From: Mycolicibacterium tokaiense
Lineage (GTDB): Bacteria > Actinomycetota > Actinomycetes > Mycobacteriales > Mycobacteriaceae
DNA length: 64,000 bases
Direction: 5' to 3'
Assembly: GCF_010725885.1 (NCBI RefSeq)
Contig: NZ_AP022600.1
Location: 4,836,001-4,900,000 of the forward strand
Both the position numbers and the translations under genes were made by a program. The notes beneath the pieces are model-generated. The model did not search any database. It worked only from the letters and a program-made list of their open reading frames with translations, and was not told the origin of the DNA. Below, one piece after another: positions 17,394-26,081 of this stretch (positions are counted from its first letter, which is position 1; each line of letters starts with the position of its first letter).

Positions 17394-17837
17394 GTGAACC
17401 CGGACTCGGATTACGCGGAGCAGCTGCGCACAGCTGACCTCCGGGTGACACGACCCCGGGTCGCCGTTCTCGAAGCCGTCCACGCCCACCCGCACGCCGA
17501 CACCGAGACGATCTTCGGTGCCGTCCGCTCCGCTCTGCCGGAGGTCTCCCGGCAAGCCGTCTACGACGTGCTCAATGCCTTGACTGCTGTGGGGCTGGTG
17601 CGACGGATCCAGCCGTCGGGCTCGGTTGCCCGCTATGAATCGCGGGTCGACGACAACCACCACCACGTGGTGTGCCGCTCCTGTGGCGTCATCGCCGACG
17701 TCGACTGCGCCGTCGGCGACACGCCCTGTCTCACCGCATCAGACGATCTCGGCTTCACCATCGACGAGGCCGAGGTCATCTACTGGGGCCTGTGCCCCGA
17801 TTGTGCAGCACCTGTTTCATCAGCCCTGAGAAGATAA
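17394..17837 (+). CDS. furA: Ferric uptake-type regulator FurA
   Basis: The 147-residue redox/iron-responsive repressor controls itself and katG. A winged helix (about 1-85) includes '[20 protein letters not shown]' and '[19 protein letters not shown]'. The metal-binding dimer domain has '[20 protein letters not shown]' and 'YWGLCPDCA', giving two CxxC zinc pairs. I chose the GTG at 17394; a GTG at 17385 is also in frame. The stop is 22 nt before katG, the classical furA-katG operon of mycobacteria. Confidence 0.93.
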   Translation: MNPDSDYAEQLRTADLRVTRPRVAVLEAVHAHPHADTETIFGAVRSALPEVSRQAVYDVLNALTAVGLVRRIQPSGSVARYESRVDDNHHHVVCRSCGVIADVDCAVGDTPCLTASDDLGFTIDEAEVIYWGLCPDCAAPVSSALRR

Positions 17838-17859
17838 CCGCCCTTCTGAAAGGAATCTC

Positions 17860-20094
17860 GTGTCCTCTGATACCTCCGATGCGCGCCCTCCGCACTCGGA
17901 TGCCAAGACCAGCAGCAACAGCGAGTCCGAGAACCCGATCATCGACTCGCCGACGCCCAAGGTGCATGCTCCGCTGACCAACAAGGACTGGTGGCCCGAG
18001 CAGGTCGACGTCTCGGTTCTGCACAAGCAGTCATCCAAGGGCAATCCATTCGGTGAGGCCTTCGACTACGCGGCGGAATTCGCCAAGCTCGATGTCGAGG
18101 CGTTCAAGGCCGACGTCATCGACCTCATCCGGACCTCGCAGGACTGGTGGCCCGCCGACTACGGCAACTACGCCGGCCTGTTCATCCGGATGAGCTGGCA
18201 CGCCGCAGGCACCTACCGGATCTACGACGGCCGCGGCGGGGCCGGGCAGGGCGCGCAGCGCTTCGCCCCCCTCAACAGCTGGCCCGACAACGCGAACCTG
18301 GACAAGGCGCGCCGGCTGCTGTGGCCGATCAAGCGCAAGTACGGCAACAAGATCTCCTGGGCCGACCTGATCGCCTACGCCGGCAACGCCGCGCTGGAAC
18401 AGTCCGGCTTCAAGACCGCGGGATTCGCGTTCGGTCGCGAGGACATCTACGAGCCCGAGGAGATCCTGTTCGGTCAGGAGGACACCTGGCTGGGTACCGA
18501 CAAGCGCTACGGCGGCACCAACGACAGCGACCGCGAGCTGGCCGAGCCGTTCGGCGCCACCACCATGGGCCTGATCTATGTCAACCCCGAAGGCCCGGAG
18601 GGCAAGCCGGATCCGCTGGCCGCCGCGCACGACATCCGCGAGACATTCGGCCGGATGGCGATGAACGACGAAGAGACCGCGGCGCTGATCGTCGGTGGCC
18701 ACACCTTGGGCAAGACCCACGGCGCCGCCGACGTCAACGTGGGCCCCGAGCCCGAAGGCGCCCCGATCGAGCAGCAGGGCCTGGGCTGGAAGTGCCCCTT
18801 CGGTTCCGGTAAGGGCAACGACACGGTCACCAGCGGGCTCGAGGTCATCTGGACCGGCACCAACAGCGAGTGGAGCAACCGCTACCTGGAGATCCTCTAC
18901 GGCAACGAGTGGGAGCTGACCAAGAGCCCCGCCGGGGCCTGGCAGTTCGAGGCCAAGGACGCCGAGGCCACCATCCCCGATCCGTTCGGCGGTCCGCCGC
19001 GCAAGCCCACCATGCTGGTGACCGACGTCTCGATGCGCGTGGATCCGATCTACGGTGAGATCACCCGCCGTTGGCTCGACCATCCCGAAGAGATGGACGA
19101 GGCCTTCGCCAAGGCCTGGTACAAGCTGCTGCACCGAGACATGGGCCCGATCAGCCGCTACCTCGGCCCGTGGGTGGCCGAGCCGCAGCTGTGGCAGGAT
19201 CCGGTGCCGGCCGTCGAGGGTGCGTTGGTCTCGGATGCCGAGGTCGCGGACCTGAAGGCGAAGGTCCTGGATTCCGGCCTGTCGATCCAGCAGCTGGTCA
19301 AGACGGCGTGGGCGTCGGCGTCGAGCTTCCGCGGCACCGACAAGCGCGGCGGCGCCAACGGCGCCCGGCTGCGTCTGGAGCCGCAGCGCAGCTGGGAGGT
19401 CAACGAGCCCTCCGAGCTGGCCAAGGTGCTGCCGGTGCTGGAGAAGATCCAGGACGAGTTCAACGGCAAGGCTTCTGCATCTGTCTCACTGGCCGACCTG
19501 ATCATCATCGCGGGTAACGCGGCGATCGAAAAGGCCGCCAAGGACGGCGGTTTCGACATCACGGTGCCGTTCACCCCGGGCCGCACCGATGCCACCCAGG
19601 AACAGACCGACGTCGAGTCGTTCGCAGTGCTCGAACCGCAGGCCGACGGCTTCCGCAGCTTCGCCAAGGCGGGCGAGAAGGCTCAGCTGGAGCAGTTGCT
19701 GGTGGACAAGGCGTACTTCCTGGACCTCACCGCTCCGGAGATGACCGTCCTGATCGGCGGGTTGCGGGCACTGGGCGCCAACCATGGCGGCAGCAAGCAC
19801 GGCGTGTTCACCGACTCCCCCGGTGTGCTGTCCACCGACTTCTTCGTCAACCTTCTGGACATGGGGACGAAGTGGAAGTCGGCGGAGACCGGGGAGAACG
19901 TCTACGAGGGCGTCGACCGGGCCACCGGCGAGAAGAAGTGGACCGCCACCGCCGCCGACCTGGTGTTCGGCTCCAACTCGGTGCTGCGTGCCATCGTCGA
20001 GGTGTACGCCCAGGACGACAACAAGGACAAGTTCGTCAACGATTTTGTCAAGGCGTGGGTCAAGGTGATGGAGGCCGACCGCTTCGACATCTGA
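17860..20094 (+). CDS. katG: Catalase-peroxidase KatG
   Basis: The 744-residue bifunctional heme enzyme destroys peroxides; the tuberculosis homologue activates isoniazid. The distal triad is Arg110, Trp113, His114 ('[11 protein letters not shown]'), the proximal heme ligand is His281 ('[10 protein letters not shown]'), and the Trp113-Tyr240-Met392 residues of the catalytic crosslink are all present. Ser325 in '[11 protein letters not shown]' corresponds to Ser315, the tuberculosis resistance site. The C-terminal half is the inactive duplicated domain. It starts with GTG after AAAGGA. The N-terminal 40 residues are Ser/Thr-rich and variable. Confidence 0.97.
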   Translation: MSSDTSDARPPHSDAKTSSNSESENPIIDSPTPKVHAPLTNKDWWPEQVDVSVLHKQSSKGNPFGEAFDYAAEFAKLDVEAFKADVIDLIRTSQDWWPADYGNYAGLFIRMSWHAAGTYRIYDGRGGAGQGAQRFAPLNSWPDNANLDKARRLLWPIKRKYGNKISWADLIAYAGNAALEQSGFKTAGFAFGREDIYEPEEILFGQEDTWLGTDKRYGGTNDSDRELAEPFGATTMGLIYVNPEGPEGKPDPLAAAHDIRETFGRMAMNDEETAALIVGGHTLGKTHGAADVNVGPEPEGAPIEQQGLGWKCPFGSGKGNDTVTSGLEVIWTGTNSEWSNRYLEILYGNEWELTKSPAGAWQFEAKDAEATIPDPFGGPPRKPTMLVTDVSMRVDPIYGEITRRWLDHPEEMDEAFAKAWYKLLHRDMGPISRYLGPWVAEPQLWQDPVPAVEGALVSDAEVADLKAKVLDSGLSIQQLVKTAWASASSFRGTDKRGGANGARLRLEPQRSWEVNEPSELAKVLPVLEKIQDEFNGKASASVSLADLIIIAGNAAIEKAAKDGGFDITVPFTPGRTDATQEQTDVESFAVLEPQADGFRSFAKAGEKAQLEQLLVDKAYFLDLTAPEMTVLIGGLRALGANHGGSKHGVFTDSPGVLSTDFFVNLLDMGTKWKSAETGENVYEGVDRATGEKKWTATAADLVFGSNSVLRAIVEVYAQDDNKDKFVNDFVKAWVKVMEADRFDI

Positions 20095-20108
20095 TCGACG
20101 ACCGACTG

Positions 20109-20140
20109 ACGCCCCGCGAGCATGCGTGCTCGCGGGGCGT
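20109..20140 (+). terminator. Rho-independent-like terminator after katG
   Basis: A perfect 14-bp stem (ACGCCCCGCGAGCA / TGCTCGCGGGGCGT) with a 4-nt loop TGCG lies 15 nt after the katG stop and is followed by TCTCGTTTGCTTTG, a weak T-rich tail. This is among the strongest hairpins I see in the window. Confidence 0.8.
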
Positions 20141-20350
20141 TCTCGTTTGCTTTGTCGGTGCCGGTTCCCTAGTTTGCCGGCGAGCCCACAGAACTTACCC
20201 GCAAGTAATCTCTGCCCTGTTGAGCCGGGTCCACTGAGAAGTGTGTGACGACTGTTTCTTATCAAAGCATTAGCTGAATCGGGCTCCGTAGCGGGTGGGC
20301 GGCGATACCGTAGATCACAGTTCGGTCACCATCGGGAAACGAGGCTGTCA

Positions 20351-20740
20351 ATGACTGCTGATATTCGTGCTTGCTCGCGCCACCTCGCCACCGTGGTCGC
20401 CGTCCGCGGGGACATCACCGCTGCCGACATCGAACCGGTGACGGCCCGGGTGCTGCGCTTCGTCCTGCCGGACACCTCCTTCGTGCTGGATCTCAGTGAG
20501 TCGACGTCCATCGCCGCCGAAGGCGCCGCACTCCTGGCCGCCGTTGATGACGCGTGTGCCGTTGCCGGCGTGGAATGGGCGCTGGTCAGCGCGGCGCCCG
20601 TGATGGCGCTGTTCGACGAGGACCTGCGGGACCGACTGCTGCCGGTGGTCGACAGCGTCGCCGACGCGCTCCATGATTTTGCCGACGCCGCGGCGGCCCG
20701 GCGCAGCATGCTGCTGCCACTGCTGCAACGCACGGCCTGA
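20351..20740 (+). CDS. STAS-domain protein (anti-sigma-factor antagonist-like)
   Basis: The 129-residue single-domain protein has strand-helix elements 'HLATVVAVRGDITAADI' and 'FVLDLSESTSIAAEGAALLA'; the latter aligns with the D-L-S-x-x-x-x-I-D-S-S-G phosphorylation loop of SpoIIAA/RsbV. The usual two-Ser motif is altered to ESTSIAAEG, so the phosphosite is uncertain. The ATG at 20351 follows GAGG at about 6-9 nt. It starts a same-strand row with a PP2C phosphatase, which normally dephosphorylates STAS proteins, a kinase and a receiver. No RsbW-type kinase is encoded nearby. Confidence 0.72.
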   Translation: MTADIRACSRHLATVVAVRGDITAADIEPVTARVLRFVLPDTSFVLDLSESTSIAAEGAALLAAVDDACAVAGVEWALVSAAPVMALFDEDLRDRLLPVVDSVADALHDFADAAAARRSMLLPLLQRTA

Positions 20741-20850
20741 CGGCGCGCCCCCTGCCTTCGAACATGTGACCGCCGTCCACGGTAAGGTCGTCTGGTCGCA
20801 CTCCAGCAAGGGTTGCGCCGTCTGACCGGCTGTGACCGAAGGACCCTGAT

Positions 20851-22065
20851 TTGTCGATGACTGCGCCGCACGTCCCGGATCCGGCGCCGGTCCTGCCCTA
20901 CCATCCCTATGATCAGCGGCTGTCGCTGTTGCTCGTTGAGGATGACCGCGCCGATGCCGTTCTGGTCGAGGAACTGATCGCCGACACCGCCGCCGACATC
21001 GGGCTGGTGTGGGCACCGACAATGGCCGACGCCCAACGCGAACTGGCCGCCGCGCGGCCGGACTGTGTGCTGCTGGACCTGAACCTGCCCGATGCGGCCG
21101 GTATCACCGCGCTGGACCGGATCGCCGCCTTCGACTCCACCGTCCCGGTCATCGTCCTCACCGGGCTCAACGACGAACCCTTCGGAGTGTCCGCGGTGGC
21201 ATCCGGCGCGCAGGACTATCTGGTCAAGGGCCGGGTCGAACCCGAGATGCTGCGCCGCGCGGTGCTCTATGCCATCGAGCGCAAGCGCGCCGAGCTCACT
21301 GCTGTGGAACTCCACGCCAGCCAGCTGCGGGCCTCGGAGAACGCCCGCCTGGAGCGCGGACTGTTGCCGTCGCCTCTGCTGCTCGACCACCCGGGGGTGG
21401 AGATCGTGGCGCAGTACCGTCCCAGCCGCGCGAATGCGCTGCTGGGGGGCGACTTCTACGACTTCGTCCAGACCCCGGACCGCACGGTGCACGTCATGAT
21501 CGGCGATGTCGCCGGGCACGGTCCCGACGAGGCGGCGCTCGGGGTGGCGTTGCGGATTGCCTGGCGCACCCTGACGCTGGCCGGCCTGCGGGGGTCGGAC
21601 CGCATGGGCCAGCTGGGCCGAATCCTGCACGCCGAACGCGCCACCAGGAAGATCTTCGCGACTGTGCTGAGCCTCGCGATCCCGCCGGACAGCCCCACCA
21701 TCACCGCGGTGCGAGCCGGCCACCCCGGAATGCTGCTGCACGGCGGCGGCACCGTGGAGTGGGTGGAACCGCCGGGCGGACCCGCGCTGGGGCTGCGCAG
21801 CGGGTCGTGGGAAGCCACACAGGTCGCCCTGCCGCCCGGGTACGGGCTGGTGCTGCTCACCGACGGCCTGTTCGAGGGGCACTCTGGGCGCGGCAATGAA
21901 CGCCTCGGCGAAGACGGCCTGCTGAAGCTGGCTCGCTCCTTCGCGGACCTGCGCGGTGCGGAGTTCGTCGACGCTCTCATCAACGGCGCCGAGGACCTGG
22001 CCCGCGACCACGGCGGACTCACCGACGACATCGCCGTGGTCCGCGTCGAGCGGGTCACCCGATGA
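20851..22065 (+). CDS. Response regulator with PP2C (SpoIIE/RsbU-type) phosphatase output
   Basis: A receiver domain (about 20-145; 'LSLLLVEDDRADAVL', phospho-Asp in 'CVLLDLNLPDAAG', Lys in 'DYLVKG') is joined to a PP2C-type Ser/Thr phosphatase (about 165-400) with metal-binding motifs 'LLGGDFYDF', 'IGDVAGHGPDEAA', 'GHPGMLLH', 'LLTDGLFEGH' and 'LTDDIAVVRV'. Phosphorylation by a histidine kinase should gate the phosphatase, whose likely client is the STAS protein upstream. The TTG at 20851 has AAGGA 7 nt upstream; the ATG at 20857 is an alternative. Its stop overlaps the kinase start (ATGA). Confidence 0.9.
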   Translation: MSMTAPHVPDPAPVLPYHPYDQRLSLLLVEDDRADAVLVEELIADTAADIGLVWAPTMADAQRELAAARPDCVLLDLNLPDAAGITALDRIAAFDSTVPVIVLTGLNDEPFGVSAVASGAQDYLVKGRVEPEMLRRAVLYAIERKRAELTAVELHASQLRASENARLERGLLPSPLLLDHPGVEIVAQYRPSRANALLGGDFYDFVQTPDRTVHVMIGDVAGHGPDEAALGVALRIAWRTLTLAGLRGSDRMGQLGRILHAERATRKIFATVLSLAIPPDSPTITAVRAGHPGMLLHGGGTVEWVEPPGGPALGLRSGSWEATQVALPPGYGLVLLTDGLFEGHSGRGNERLGEDGLLKLARSFADLRGAEFVDALINGAEDLARDHGGLTDDIAVVRVERVTR

Positions 22066-23678
22066 CCGAACCGCACACCCGATCCGACCGGATTCTCACG
22101 GTGCAGGGTTGGCTGAACCTGGTGCTGTCCGTCATGGGCCTGGTGGTCCTGGCCGGCGGTGTCGCGACGGTGCTGCTGCTGGGCCGCTCCGACCAGGTCA
22201 CCGAGGAACTGACCGAGGACATCGGCCCCGCCCGCATCGCCGCGTATCAGCTGCAGGCAGCGCTGCGGGATCAGGAGACGGCAGTACGCGGTTACCTGAT
22301 CGCCGCCGACCGCCAGTTCCTGGCCCCCTACTACGACGGTCAGCGGCTGGAAGCCGAAGCCGCCGCCGCCCTGCGCGAATCCGTCGGCGACCGCCCGGAG
22401 CTGATGGAGGACCTGACTGCCATCGAGGAGACCGCGGCCACCTGGCGCTCGGGGTACGCCGAGCCGGTGATCAGCACTGTCACCCCGGGAATCCCCGCGC
22501 TGGTGGACACCGCGACCGCCGAATCGGGCCGGGTGGCCTTCGACCGCCTGCGCGAGATGTTCTCCGTCCAGAACGCCAACCTGGTGCAGGCACGCCAAGC
22601 CGCCGCCGATGACCTGGACCGGGTGGACACCTGGCGCAACATCGTGCTGATCACGGTGGTGGTGGCCTTCCTGCTCACCGCGGGCCTGCTGGCGATCCTG
22701 GTGCGCAACGCCGTCACCCGGCCGTTGGCGATGCTGGCTGCCGCGTGCCGGCGCATCACCGATGGCGAATTCGCCGAACGCATTCCCCAAAGTGGCCCCC
22801 GCGACATCCGCGGGATTGCCAGCGACGTCGAGGACATGCGGCGGCGCATCGTCGAGGAACTCGAGACGTCCACCACCGCGCGCGCACGCCTGGCCGAACA
22901 GGCCGCCGAGCTCGACGAACAGGCGATCGAACTGCGCCGCTCCAACGCCGAACTCGAGCAGTTCGCCTACGTGGCCTCCCATGACCTGCAGGAGCCGCTG
23001 CGCAAGGTGGCGTCGTTCTGCCAGCTGCTGGAGAAGCGCTACGGCGACCAACTCGACGAGCGCGGCACCGAATACATCCGGTTCGCCGTCGACGGTGCCA
23101 AGCGGATGCAGCAGTTGATCAACGACCTGCTGGCCTTCTCCCGGGTGGGCAGGCTCAACGCCGCCCACGCCGACGTCGACCTTGCGGCCACCCTCGACGC
23201 CGGGCTGGCGAATCTGGCCGCCGCCGTCGAGGAGACCGGTGCCGAGATCGTCCGGCCCGCCACGCTGCCGCACCTGGTCGGTGATCCGACGCTGCTGGCG
23301 CTGTTGTGGCAGAACCTGATCGGCAATGCCATGAAGTTCCGCCGACCGGAAGCCGTGCCGCGGATCGTCATCGACTGCGCACCGGGTTCCGGGGAACGCG
23401 CCGGGTTCTGGGTGTTGTCGCTGACCGACAACGGGATCGGCATCGAGGCCGAGTTCGCCGACAAGGTATTCGTGATCTTCCAGCGCCTGCACGGACGCGA
23501 CACCTACAGTGGCACCGGTATCGGTCTTGCGGTGTGCCGCAAGATCGTCGAACACCACGGCGGAACCATCTGGATCGACACGTCGTACACCGACGGAACA
23601 CGTTTCTGCTTCACCCTGCCCGCCGAAACCCTGCCCGCCGAAACCCTGCCCGCCGAACCGGAAGGAAACCCCGCATGA
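22062..23678 (+). CDS. CHASE3-HAMP sensor histidine kinase
   Basis: The membrane kinase has TM1 at about 14-36, an extracytoplasmic CHASE3-like sensor ('RDQETAVRGYLIAADRQFL'), TM2 at about 195-217, and a HAMP segment. The HisKA box 'FAYVASHDLQEPLRKVASF' has its phospho-His at about residue 308. The catalytic domain has N-box 'LIGNAMKFRRP', 'DNGIGIEAEF' and 'GTGIGLAVCRKIVEHHGG'. The SHDLQEPLR box is of the phytochrome-kinase subclass. The C terminus has a three-fold LPAET/LPAEP repeat just before the overlapping receiver gene. It likely phosphorylates the receiver downstream and/or the receiver-PP2C upstream. Confidence 0.92.
   Translation: MTEPHTRSDRILTVQGWLNLVLSVMGLVVLAGGVATVLLLGRSDQVTEELTEDIGPARIAAYQLQAALRDQETAVRGYLIAADRQFLAPYYDGQRLEAEAAAALRESVGDRPELMEDLTAIEETAATWRSGYAEPVISTVTPGIPALVDTATAESGRVAFDRLREMFSVQNANLVQARQAAADDLDRVDTWRNIVLITVVVAFLLTAGLLAILVRNAVTRPLAMLAAACRRITDGEFAERIPQSGPRDIRGIASDVEDMRRRIVEELETSTTARARLAEQAAELDEQAIELRRSNAELEQFAYVASHDLQEPLRKVASFCQLLEKRYGDQLDERGTEYIRFAVDGAKRMQQLINDLLAFSRVGRLNAAHADVDLAATLDAGLANLAAAVEETGAEIVRPATLPHLVGDPTLLALLWQNLIGNAMKFRRPEAVPRIVIDCAPGSGERAGFWVLSLTDNGIGIEAEFADKVFVIFQRLHGRDTYSGTGIGLAVCRKIVEHHGGTIWIDTSYTDGTRFCFTLPAETLPAETLPAEPEGNPA
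23616..23660 (+). repeat. 15-bp tandem repeat, three copies, at the 3' end of the kinase gene
   Basis: CTGCCCGCCGAAACC is repeated exactly twice, followed by a third copy differing only at its end. It encodes L-P-A-E-T, L-P-A-E-T, L-P-A-E-P. The length keeps the frame, so copy-number change would alter the tail and the distance to the next ribosome site without a frameshift. Confidence 0.85.
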
Positions 23679-24115
23679 CAGACGAGGGTCGCGCGATCGA
23701 CGTACTGCTCATCGAAGACGATCCCGGTGACGAGCTGATCACCCGGGAAGCGTTCGAGCACAACAAGATCAAGAACACCCTGCACGTCGCGCACGACGGT
23801 CAGGAGGGCCTGGACTTCCTGTACCGCCGGGGCCCGTTCGAGGGCGCACCGCGGCCCGACCTGATCCTGCTGGATCTGAACCTGCCCAAGTACGACGGTC
23901 GTCAGCTGCTGGAGAAGATCAAGTCCGACGCCGAACTGTCGTTGATCCCGGTGGTCGTGCTCACCACCTCCTCCGCCGAGGAGGACATTCTGCGCAGCTA
24001 CAAACTGCACGCCAACGCCTACGTGACCAAGCCCGTGGACCTGGACCAGTTCATGAACGCCGTCCGTCAGATCGACGAGTTCTTCGTCCAGGTCGTCCGG
24101 CTGCCCAAGTACTGA
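23675..24115 (+). CDS. Single-domain response regulator, Rcp1/CheY type
   Basis: A 146-residue stand-alone receiver: 'AIDVLLIEDDPGDELITREA' with the acidic pair, phospho-Asp in 'DLILLDLNLPKYDG' (about Asp68), Thr in 'VVVLTTSSAEED' and Lys in 'YVTKPVDLDQF'. There is no output domain. Rcp1-type receivers partner kinases with the SHDLQEPLR box, matching the gene upstream. ATG at 23675 overlaps the kinase stop and has GAAGGAA about 8 nt upstream. It probably relays phosphate to other proteins. Confidence 0.92.
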   Translation: MTDEGRAIDVLLIEDDPGDELITREAFEHNKIKNTLHVAHDGQEGLDFLYRRGPFEGAPRPDLILLDLNLPKYDGRQLLEKIKSDAELSLIPVVVLTTSSAEEDILRSYKLHANAYVTKPVDLDQFMNAVRQIDEFFVQVVRLPKY

Positions 24116-24121
24116 GTCGCC

Positions 24122-24775
24122 ATGCCGTCCATCCTGACCGTGAACATCGCGGCTGCGCGCGTGAACCCGGACAAGCCCGACCTGTCCACCGGTATCGACA
24201 AGCGGCCCACCGGAGACCCGGTCGAGGTGCGCGAGCCCGGCCCGCGCCGCGGTGGTCTGGGCAGCGGGCTGGTGGGCGACCTGATCGGCAACCCCAAGTT
24301 CCACGGCGGTGACGATCAGGCCGTTTACGCCTACGCCCGCGAGGATCTCGACGCCTGGCAGATCGAACTCGGCCGGGAGCTGCCCAACGGCATCTTCGGC
24401 GAGAACTTCACCACCTGCGGGCTCGACGTGACGGGGGCGCGGATCGGGGAACGCTGGCAGGTGGGCTCCCACGGCCTCGTCCTCGAGGTCACCTCGCCGC
24501 GGACGCCGTGCCGCACCTTCGCCAAGTTCCTCGACATCCGGGGCTGGATGAAGACGTTCACCGAAGCCGCCACCCCGGGCGCCTATCTGCGGGTGATCCA
24601 CCCGGGCACGGTGCAGGCCGGCGACGAAGTGGAACTGGTGAGTCGCCCGGACCACGAGATCACGGTGGGCATGGTGTTCCGCGCGATCATGGGCGAACCC
24701 GAGCTGCTGCCGCACCTCCTGGTTGCCGATGCATTGCCGGACAAGATCAAGCAGAAGGCCGGCAGGCACGCCTGA
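24122..24775 (+). CDS. YiiM-type MOSC domain protein
   Basis: The 217-residue protein starts at the ATG 6 nt after the receiver gene. It contains 'GTGDDQAVYAYAREDL'-like core residues (actual 'GGDDQAVYAYAREDL' at about 61-75), 'LPNGIFGENFTTCGLDVTG' (about 90-108), 'RIGERWQVGSHGLVLEVTS' and the conserved Cys in 'RTPCRTFAKFLDIRG' (about Cys131). YiiM relatives use molybdenum cofactor to reduce N-hydroxylated compounds. It is longer than the MOSC protein at 11808 by a C-terminal helical part. Position suggests co-transcription with the signalling genes, but no functional link is evident. Confidence 0.85.
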   Translation: MPSILTVNIAAARVNPDKPDLSTGIDKRPTGDPVEVREPGPRRGGLGSGLVGDLIGNPKFHGGDDQAVYAYAREDLDAWQIELGRELPNGIFGENFTTCGLDVTGARIGERWQVGSHGLVLEVTSPRTPCRTFAKFLDIRGWMKTFTEAATPGAYLRVIHPGTVQAGDEVELVSRPDHEITVGMVFRAIMGEPELLPHLLVADALPDKIKQKAGRHA

Positions 24776-24787
24776 CCCGGGTGCGCG

Positions 24788-25432
24788 TCAGGACCACTCG
24801 AAGTGCTGGTAGTCCTTCGGTGTTCGCCAGTTGCCGCCCCAGGTCCAGCCGTGATCGGTGAAGGCGCGCACGGCGGCATCACCGTCCTTGAGCAGCCCGG
24901 GGTCGATGCGGTTGCGGTCGACGAACACCTCGGCGTTGGCCGGCTGATAAGCCCCGGTGCGGTCGATGTAGGGGTTGAAGCGGGGATTGATGTCGATGGC
25001 CTGACCGTAGGCGTGATAGGACCAGCTGCCCGAGCCGGGAATGTCGCGACAGTTGAAGGCCGAGGTGTTGTTGTCGCGCATCGACAGTTCGTCGTCGGCG
25101 TTGGGATAGTTCTCGACGGTGCGCATGCGTTCGATCGGGAAGCCCAGCCGGTAGAGCCGGTCGAACGCCGCGATCACCGCGTCGGTCAGGTCCTGGTGCA
25201 CCACCAGTTGCCCGCGGTGGGTCTGCAGGTCCAGCCCCAGATAGTCGAGTTCGACCAGCCGCAGCTGCTCGGGTGGCACCGGGCAGCCGGGTCGCCAGGT
25301 GGCGCCGAGTTGCTCTGCGGTGACGGGTGACACGGTGGCCGGCTGGGCGTGCGCAACCGGTGCCGCGAGACACCCGATGGCGATCAGCAGGCTAGTGGCA
25401 GCCGCCAGCGTTGTGGTCCTCACCGTATTCAT
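24788..25432 (-). CDS. Secreted M15-type D,D-/L,D-carboxypeptidase-like protein
   Basis: A signal peptide (about 1-29, ending 'APVAHA') precedes a VanY/M15-like peptidase domain. The zinc motif is seen in 'WSYHAYGQAIDINPRFNPY' (SxHxxGxAxD pattern, His about 143, Asp about 150) and the last ligand in 'KDYQHFEW' at the C terminus. The likely substrate is a peptide bond of peptidoglycan outside the membrane. The ATG at 25432 lies 41 nt inside the 3' end of the upstream gene on the same strand; a GTG at 25423 is the next choice. It converges with the MOSC gene. Confidence 0.85.
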   Translation of the reverse strand: MNTVRTTTLAAATSLLIAIGCLAAPVAHAQPATVSPVTAEQLGATWRPGCPVPPEQLRLVELDYLGLDLQTHRGQLVVHQDLTDAVIAAFDRLYRLGFPIERMRTVENYPNADDELSMRDNNTSAFNCRDIPGSGSWSYHAYGQAIDINPRFNPYIDRTGAYQPANAEVFVDRNRIDPGLLKDGDAAVRAFTDHGWTWGGNWRTPKDYQHFEWS

Positions 25433-26081
25433 CGTGCCAGCGCCACCACTGATACGGCGGGGACTGCGGCGTGCCTGCCGGTGAATCCTCCCACTGCTCC
25501 TGGCGACCCAGCGCTGTGATGTCGAGATAACTCCAGGTGGAGCCCAGTGCCTCGTCACCGCGGTTGTTGATGAAATAGGTCCGGTAGATGCGACCGTCCT
25601 CGCGGATGAAGGCGTTGGTGCCGTGCCAGAGATCCACCCCGAAGTCGGCGTCGAAGCTGTCGGTGAGGGTGAACCACGGCATGGCCCAACCCATCCGCTG
25701 CCTGACCCGGGCGATGTCCGCCTGGGCGCCCCGGGAGACGAACACCAGAGTGGTGTCGCGGGCGTTGAGGTGGGCCAGGTTGCCGACGTGGTCGGCCACC
25801 ATCGAGCACCCGACGCAGGGACGGTCGGGCCAGCCGTGCACATCGTCGTCGAAGAAGGCGCGGTAGACCACGAGCTGGCGGCGACCGTCGAACAGATCAC
25901 CCAGGGTGGCCGGTCCGTCGGGGCCGTCGAAACGGTAGGGCCGGGTCACTTCCAGCCACGGCATCCGACGGCGTTTGGCAGCCAGTGCGTCACGCGCCCG
26001 GGTCAGCGCTTTCTCCTCGATCAGCAGCTGCTGCCAGGCCGCCTCCCACTCCTGTTGGCCCACAACGGTTCTGGTGGTCAT
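25392..26081 (-). CDS. DUF899 thioredoxin-fold protein
   Basis: The 229-residue protein begins 'TTRTVVGQQEWEAAWQQLL' and has 'RRMPWLEVTRPYRFDGP', 'RQLVVYRAFF' and the CxxC-like 'PCVGCSMVADHVGNLAHLNA' (about 88-107), all typical of DUF899. Its role is unknown; the fold is thioredoxin-like. ATG at 26081 overlaps the ArsR-type gene stop by 4 nt (ATGA), so it is second in that operon. ArsR-SRPBCC plus DUF899 is a familiar pairing in actinobacteria. The C terminus is Trp-rich ('QWWRWHDEYG') and overlaps the peptidase gene. Confidence 0.82.
   Translation of the reverse strand: MTTRTVVGQQEWEAAWQQLLIEEKALTRARDALAAKRRRMPWLEVTRPYRFDGPDGPATLGDLFDGRRQLVVYRAFFDDDVHGWPDRPCVGCSMVADHVGNLAHLNARDTTLVFVSRGAQADIARVRQRMGWAMPWFTLTDSFDADFGVDLWHGTNAFIREDGRIYRTYFINNRGDEALGSTWSYLDITALGRQEQWEDSPAGTPQSPPYQWWRWHDEYGEDHNAGGCH

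Noticed and set aside
20741..20850. SOS-like TCGAACATGT between the STAS and PP2C genes
   Set aside because: Only the left half-site TCGAAC is present; the right half (GACCGC) does not match.
20326..23558. Large antisense frames opposite the STAS, PP2C and kinase genes
   Set aside because: The + strand genes have complete catalytic motifs; the antisense translations show none.
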